Part shown: positions 57,831-64,000 of the stretch, in pieces
How the letters are laid out: each line of letters starts with the position of its first letter
Numbering within the stretch: position 1 is the stretch's first letter
Assembly (NCBI GenBank): GCA_000149265.1
Contig: CH000061.1
Location: 160,534 to 224,533 of the forward strand
Reading direction: 5' to 3'
DNA from: Ciona savignyi
Lineage: Eukaryota > Chordata > Ascidiacea > Phlebobranchia > Cionidae
Length of the DNA stretch: 64,000 nucleotides
Notes under the pieces: model-generated
Database searches by the model: none
What the model saw: the letters and a program-made list of their open reading frames with translations, nothing else
Told to the model about the DNA's origin: nothing
Program-made: the position numbers and the translations under genes

Positions 57831-60690
57831 CAGACATAAGGAAAACATGTAAACAACCTGAGTAAATAATGGGTCGTGGTATATTTTACATAACTCTGGA
57901 AAGAATTCAGTTGTTTAAAACTACCAAATAATAGAAAATAAAACAAGCGCATTTTTTAGCCACGTGTTGTGGTAATACTAACCGTTGGGTCAGTGGGATC
58001 AGACTGAACGTTGTTAAACCACAACAATACTTCTTTCGCACGGTTGGAATATGCACATTTTCCAGGTGTTTGGAAGAGATAAACCATCTATAACTTTAAC
58101 GTTTGACGTTATGGGAAAGATAAGCGATCGGTGCTGCGCGCGTGGCTCCAATACACTGCATCCAATCCGCCCCCATGAGCGTTGTCAATGAAACACACGA
58201 ATAATTCAATGCACTTACTTGTAAACGCTTCGCTGCGAATCAGATGTGCTTTACGTTAGGGATCTCATATTATAATCTCTCACTGACACAATAATATAAG
58301 AAAACTTTGCCCCATTGGATTGGGCAATTTATTCAAATCGTTCCCAAAATATATATGTATGCACTTCCAATTTAAAATGATGATTTTAAAGCAATTTAGA
58401 AATTCACAAAAAATGAAATGGAGTTAAATTTAATAAAAAGGTATAAATTTAAGGTTCAATCAGTTGGCTTTGGCGTGTATGTATCTATTTATTACTAAAA
58501 CATCCCCATCTTCTTAAATATATTCATTTTGGGTTTTGGTTGACTTAATGACTTATTTTTATAGTGCCGCGTTTGTCATATCGATTTATCGATCTTTCTT
58601 TGTTCGATATCCTGTTTATGATATTTGTGTTTAAGGTTTTGAGCCAGTTGTCTGCGAGGCTATGTCAGCAGTCATGCTTGATTATCAGTGTTGTAATGTT
58701 TGAATGATCTTAAATTGTATCATTCACGTGATTTCTGTTTATTGGTGAATGATATAAATAACTGAATATGATTTTATAACTTTGGATTTCTATCGCATTT
58801 CTTACTCAACACACCTTCAAAACCTGGAATCTCGCAATAAGCGAGTTACATAATGTCATTTATTCAGAACTTCCAGTTTATTACATCGACTGTTGGGGTA
58901 ATTTTAAATTCAATATGTTTTGCCACATAACTTAAGGAAGTAATTCAAAATCAAGGAATGTCCTAGCTTGAATGATACAATGTACATATAAACAATGGAT
59001 CAAGGAATGTTTTATTTCTATGTTTTTAGAAACAATGGTTTTGTTAATGACAGATGTTGCGTCTTTTACGCTTAAAGTGTGGTCCCACACCATTGTTTTA
59101 ACGGCTAATCGTGCGAACTGTCTGTCGAGGTCCGCTTTAAACAATACGCCATTACAATTTGGCACTTAAATAAAATATGAGATAAATGTGACTAAAATAA
59201 TACATAAACTGCGACAGACGTTACTTTTTCTAGTTGTAACCGATACTCAGTACTTAATACTGAATATGCAATAAAAATACGATACCTTGATGAAAGGTAC
59301 AACAAGAAAGTCTGTTCTAAATCTGTAGCAAATTCGCGAATTTTGTACCAGGCTCTGTTAAAAGAAACCTTTACTGTACATCAATATTTTTCCGGACCTA
59401 TATGTATCGATTCATTGTTGAAACGTGGTTGAGCAGTGGGGAGAAACAATGTCGCGGCGTTCAGGCCACATCGCCCCTTGGATACCAGGTTTTAATACCG
59501 CTCCTAGCACGATTTATCTAACGAAACCAGAAGTATATTTGAATTAGTTAACATTTTTGTACTTTGTTATGTTGTTACGCATATAATCAGAAATAAAAAA
59601 AACCTTCTATGACGTTGTCGGATTTACGATGGTCATATCGTAGTACTGTTATCTAGGGAATTGTCAGTCCAGATTAAGTGTCAAACAACAGGTGACACAA
59701 ATTTAATCAAGTTCGAAACGCCACTAATCTGTTCAGGTCGAACAACGGTAAAGGCCGCAGAAAACCATCAGTGCCAAATATTTTATCCAGATATACCCAG
59801 GTATTTTAAAATCTTAGATGATAGTGCACAACGCGAAATGATGGTGGACATAAAGAAAAGGGTGCAAACCTTAAACAAACATAACACAATATCAACAACA
59901 TTGAAACTAAACACATCACATCTGTGGGAAACCCACACGTATATATAATTTGTCTTACTGTACATTTTAACAATTAGCGCGCCATGCCATGTGTTCATAT
60001 TTTGTGCATGGGGAATTGCGATTAGTTTTCTGTTTTGGCAGGTGAGTCGATGAATTATTTCCCCCGAGTTTTCTGTTTAACCCCGTCCACGCCTCGTGTA
60101 CAAACATGTATTTCCTGTTATGTGTTTTGTATAAACTGTCTATAATTTTTATAATATCAGAGAGAACTATCGGTGTAGCCTCTAAGCTGCTCTCTCAATC
60201 TTTGACCTTACTTACCTAAGCTAGCCTTATGTACAGTGCTATAACTGGATGCACCTTGCGTAAATACGTAATAAATACTTAACCTCTGTTCACTTCTTGT
60301 CTTACCCTGGTTATCACCCGTCTAAAGTAAAGAGCGCTGCTACACATCAACCAATCCATTACATAGATGATCCTAAACATTAAATGTATAATTTTTTATG
60401 TATAATAAAAATTTTTCCGCTAGGTCTGTTTAACGCCCGCCAAGCCTTGTGTACAAACATGTGTTTCCTGTTTTGTGTGTTATATAAATTGTGTATAATT
60501 CCATAATATCAGAGATTACTTGGTGGGCCTCGGTTGGCTAAGCCGTTCTCTCAACCTTTTACCCTACTTACCTAAGCTATGCCCCATTTGTGTACAGCGC
60601 TATGACTGCGTGTTCACCCAATAAAATACTTAACCTATGTTCACCCCTTGTCTTACCCTGCTCAAAGCACTGCTACAAAAGGTTATGCTA
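57831..60690. repeat. Second copy of 31.3-34.2 kb, no gene
   Basis: Collinear with 31341-34205, including the tandem pair of about 350-bp repeats at 60060-60690. Confidence 0.75.
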
Positions 60691-60792
60691 TGTTAATAAT
60701 CGTATAGGGACAGCATTACATAACACGCAATATATTCTACACGGCTAGTGTTCGATTGGAACAAAGTTGTGTTTAAAGTAACAACTGGTTAC

Positions 60793-60952
60793 CTTGTTTG
60801 AACGTTCATTAATAGCTGGGGCTAGCTCCTTCAAAGCGGCACCCACGTGATTGCAACGGCTCAGTTCAAGTCGATCAATGTCGTTCATACGTTGGACCAA
60901 ATATTCAGTAAGGTTGGTCATGTCCACCTCTTCCAATGGTTAACTGCTTAAT
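60793..60952 (-). CDS. NLR first LRR exon, second copy
   Basis: Counterpart of 34314-34473. Here the 3' part is in frame (AINERSNK), but an extra G near 60939 breaks the 5' part that is intact in the first copy. The two copies thus show complementary single-base faults. Confidence 0.75.
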
Positions 60953-61187
60953 CTAAACAAAATTAATAATATTGAACATCATTCATTAATAAGAGTGTGC
61001 CAGATATATAAAATGTAATTTAATACATTTGATGCATTAACAAGCAGTGGGGGCAATACTCAACTGAGCCCCGTGTGGTAAACTAACAAAGTGTGGTTAT
61101 TTCCAAAGTGAAAGTTATTTTTTTCGACTTTTTATTTTAAAATCTAATTTCCACAAAATATTTTTGTTTTAATTTTTTTTAACTAAC

Positions 61188-62936
61188 CTTGAGATTGGTT
61201 GAATGTTGTAAACCACGAAAAAAGATTGGAGCTTCAGTTGTTTTAAATGCCTCCACACTCAAGTTGTGAAATGCTGAACACGACTTCAAGGCAAACGCAA
61301 CGTCTTGGACTTTAGCAGGATTATTTGGAAGATGTAATATCACGTCACTTGGAAGGCGCATATCGAATGTGGTCGATATTTCCTTGTCATTAGATTCATT
61401 TACCCAGCCAGATACTTTAATGAGTGTGTTATTGTCCCGTAAATCCTGACATGAAACTATTTCAAAAAGCATCTGTTTCTTCTTCTCAAAATATCTGATC
61501 CGTGAAGCTGGGAAGATGTCTTTCATCTCCTTGTAAGCAGAGGAGTTACAGAGCCCAAACATGAATCCACCGACAAGCATCTCAGGTGGAATTCTTTAAA
61601 CATTGAACGTTTTTTAGCAAGTAATTCATATGGCATAAACAGCATCACATAAATCGCACAAAAGAATTCCTGTAAGGTAAGATGAGCGAAGTAACTGCGC
61701 TTCTTACCATCCAAGATTTTCATTTTTATGCGTGATGATTGTTCAACATACGTATGCAGAAAGTTTGCGACAACTGGATCCGGGAGATCCACTTCCTCAA
61801 AGTCGTTTTTGTCAAAAACAACCTTCTTTTTTTCAAATCCATTGAATGCCAGTTTAGTAAGTTTAATTAACTCCAATCTTAGCTCTGCTTCGTTCATATT
61901 TTTCAGATGTCCAGAAGAAATGTACTTGGTAAGTGTTGAGATTAACACTTGCGTCATTGAATTTATGTCACCAACTCCAGAGAGAAGGCTGTCAATAATA
62001 TAAATGCAATTTACTGGTACATAGCACATAGCAGATAGGTTTGCCTTTTGCTCCAGTAACTCCTTAATCCCAGGATACTTTTCCTCACCACAGATCTGTT
62101 CAATCAGATCTTCTTGTGCAGCTTTATCTAGACCAAGTACTTCAAGAACTATAGTTGGACGATAATCCTGGTGTATCTGATAAAATTGACCTGGTCTAGA
62201 AGTGACTAATTTAACAGTATTTGGTAGCAGAGTAGCATTAAACAAGTTTTTAATGATGTCTACTGGTTTCTCTTTTGCGTCCAATTGACAGCAATGAGTT
62301 GTGGTGGAGAAAGGGACACCAGCTTCATCCAGACCATCTATAACAATGACAACATTGAGGATTGTTCTGCAACTCTTGGGTTATGGCTTTGTATTCTTTA
62401 TCCGAGTAGGTCTGCCCTGGCAAGCTGTTTTCAATAAGAAACTGGCTAACCGAGACTTTTTTTTCAAAATTCACATTTCTTATTAAGATGTAAAACAAAT
62501 ATTGCGGTGTCAGAAAGAACTAATTTGTTCAGGATAGACTGAGTCACCATCTGTGTCAACGTTGTTTTACCGATTCCGGGTAATCCCGTAAGACCAACAA
62601 TGTTACCATGTTTCTTGATATATGCATTCTTAGAATTTTCATCTTTGTACTTGCGTTCAGCTTCATCAGTTGCAATATCCTTTGCTGTATCGAATATTTG
62701 GTTAATTGATATTCTTTGGTCATCTGTTCCATAGACCGTTTGCACGTGCTTTCGTTCCATACACATTCTCCATTCCAACGAAGATGCTTCAGTCTCCCAA
62801 TCTTTATCAGCATGTTGTTTTACTTTGCAGATTTGAAGATTGACTCTCTTTATGGTACGTTCTATATCAATTGGTAGCACGAATTGCTCGCTTACTTCCT
62901 TTGCATTATCGTTTAATTTCTCTTGCAATTCTTTAG
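61188..62936 (-). CDS. NACHT domain exon, second copy
   Basis: Counterpart of 34711-36458 with the same Walker A (GLPGIGKTT), Walker B remnant and LTLQEFF motif. It is open where the first copy is broken (through LLSGVGDINSMTQVLIST), and broken where the first is open (an extra G near 62356 and a C near 62504). Near 61566-61600 there is a short cluster of differences that changes both sequence and frame. Confidence 0.82.
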
Positions 62937-64000
62937 CTGTAAATAAGATTGTTATCAGAAAAACTGTCATTATTTAATATTTCATTTTATTATTTTGATG
63001 TATATCTGTAAACATTTTTGCTCATTTATTTGTACCATAATATTCCATAGTATTAAAGTTTTTATTCGACTAGAGGTCAATTCTATGTCTAATACGTTTT
63101 ATAATAAAAAAATACCAAATTACAAAAAAAATCATGAATGAATAACAAGTGGTTCATCTAGTTTTTCCGGACTCATCTGTTTCTGCTTATTTAAGGAATA
63201 TTATATCTTGTATATGATATACCAAATGTTGTTAGGTAGGTTAGAGTTAAATAATATTTCTGCACGAAAGTGTTTAAACAGTCAAAAGTGTTGTTTTTAA
63301 TCAAATTAGGGAGGTTTTACTCTGTTTGTTTTGTTTAGTGGGTGGTTATTTGGTCAGCACTGTGCACCGTGGTGATGCTGGGCCAAGAAATGATTTTATC
63401 GTTGGCGTTTAGGGATCGTTTGCAAAAAAATCTTCTTTGTTTTGAACTCTGTATTGGTAGTTGCCGGCTTTAAAGCTTTTCGTGTTTCCCAAATGGAGCT
63501 AGCTTCATTACTGTCCAACAAGTCATACAGATCTACATCATTTATCATAAAAAGCTAAAGGGTAAGCGCAGACTTAGTGGACAGATGTCACTAAGTTGAC
63601 ACAGCACATCGCTATCGCGACACCGTCTTTGGGTGCCGCAAAGGTTGTAGTTGACACTGCAGAGCCCTTGTATTCTCGCTTTGTCTAATTTGCCTTCAGT
63701 TCATGAGTCAACATCTAGGGTCATCATCGGCGAGTGGTTTGTGTTTTTTAGGTTTCATGTTATTTGTTGGGATTTTAGCCTCTGCTACGGCCTGATTTAC
63801 GTTAGGCAACATGGCTGGGTAAATCTCATACAGGTTCAGCTCTACATACACAATTCTACTACTAACATATCCGAACCTACGAAGGCATTGTTCCTGAGGT
63901 CCTTAGAAACTGAAACAGCCCTTACAACGATGGAAAACACGAGGTTAAACATAATTGTATTGCTTATATCTGGGGCACTGATATTATTTGGTCAACATAC
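62937..64000. repeat. Second copy of 36.5-37.5 kb, no gene called
   Basis: Intron-like sequence matching 36459-37528 up to the window end, with some substitutions (for example near 63270 and 63345) as well as indels, more like allelic variation than pure sequencing error. Confidence 0.7.

Overview
The window looks like AT-rich nuclear DNA from an invertebrate animal. It has intron-containing genes with GT/AG splice sites, a NACHT-LRR immune receptor, a DMC1 exon, a Ty3/gypsy element primed by tRNA-Ser, tRNA-derived SINEs and many TIR elements. An expanded NLR repertoire together with DMC1 fits a tunicate such as Ciona, but the species is inference. Three gaps of exactly 100 N (12273-12372, 25801-25900, 49847-49946) split it into scaffolded contigs.

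Layout. 1-11.3 kb: minus-strand LRR-type exons in an approximately 4.3-4.7 kb module (exon order D-C-B-A) present two and a half times, with different transposons in different modules. 12.0-16.7 kb: a 27-bp satellite split by a 2.2-kb hAT-like element. 16.9-20.6 kb: a recent Ty3/gypsy element (copy A) with no differences seen between its LTRs but most of its reverse transcriptase deleted. 20.6-25.8 kb: nested TIR elements, one carrying a tRNA-Asp-like unit, dispersed repeats and the start of a non-coding LTR element. 25.9-29.2 kb: gypsy copy B with the same target site as copy A. 29.4-37.5 kb: a second tRNA-carrying element, then the NACHT and first LRR exons. 38.2-39.7 kb: three probable upstream exons of that receptor. 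40-49.6 kb: repeats, a foldback element and unassigned candidate exons. 49.64 kb: a DMC1 exon cut by a gap. 49.9-55.7 kb repeats 21.4-25.8 kb and completes the non-coding LTR element. 55.7-64 kb repeats 29.4-37.5 kb, including the NACHT exons.

Interpretation. Most differences between duplicated blocks are single-base indels, and several reading-frame breaks in one copy are intact in the other. This suggests two haplotypes (or one locus assembled twice) laid end to end. The contig-2 tRNA element at 29.4 kb is mostly like the contig-1 element on its left and mostly like the contig-3 element on its right, as expected if one haplotype lost about 6.5 kb by recombination between two direct copies. 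On that reading there is one long minus-strand NLR gene: N-terminal exons at 39.7-38.2 kb, NACHT at 36.5-34.7 kb, first LRR exon at 34.4 kb, a long intron holding the satellite and retroelement, and an LRR tail enlarged by exon-module duplication at 11.3-0.1 kb.

The candidate for a less familiar system is the TIR element that carries a tRNA-Asp-like Pol III unit (20772-21462, 29357-30083, 55741-56567), which is also the probable site of recombination between haplotypes.
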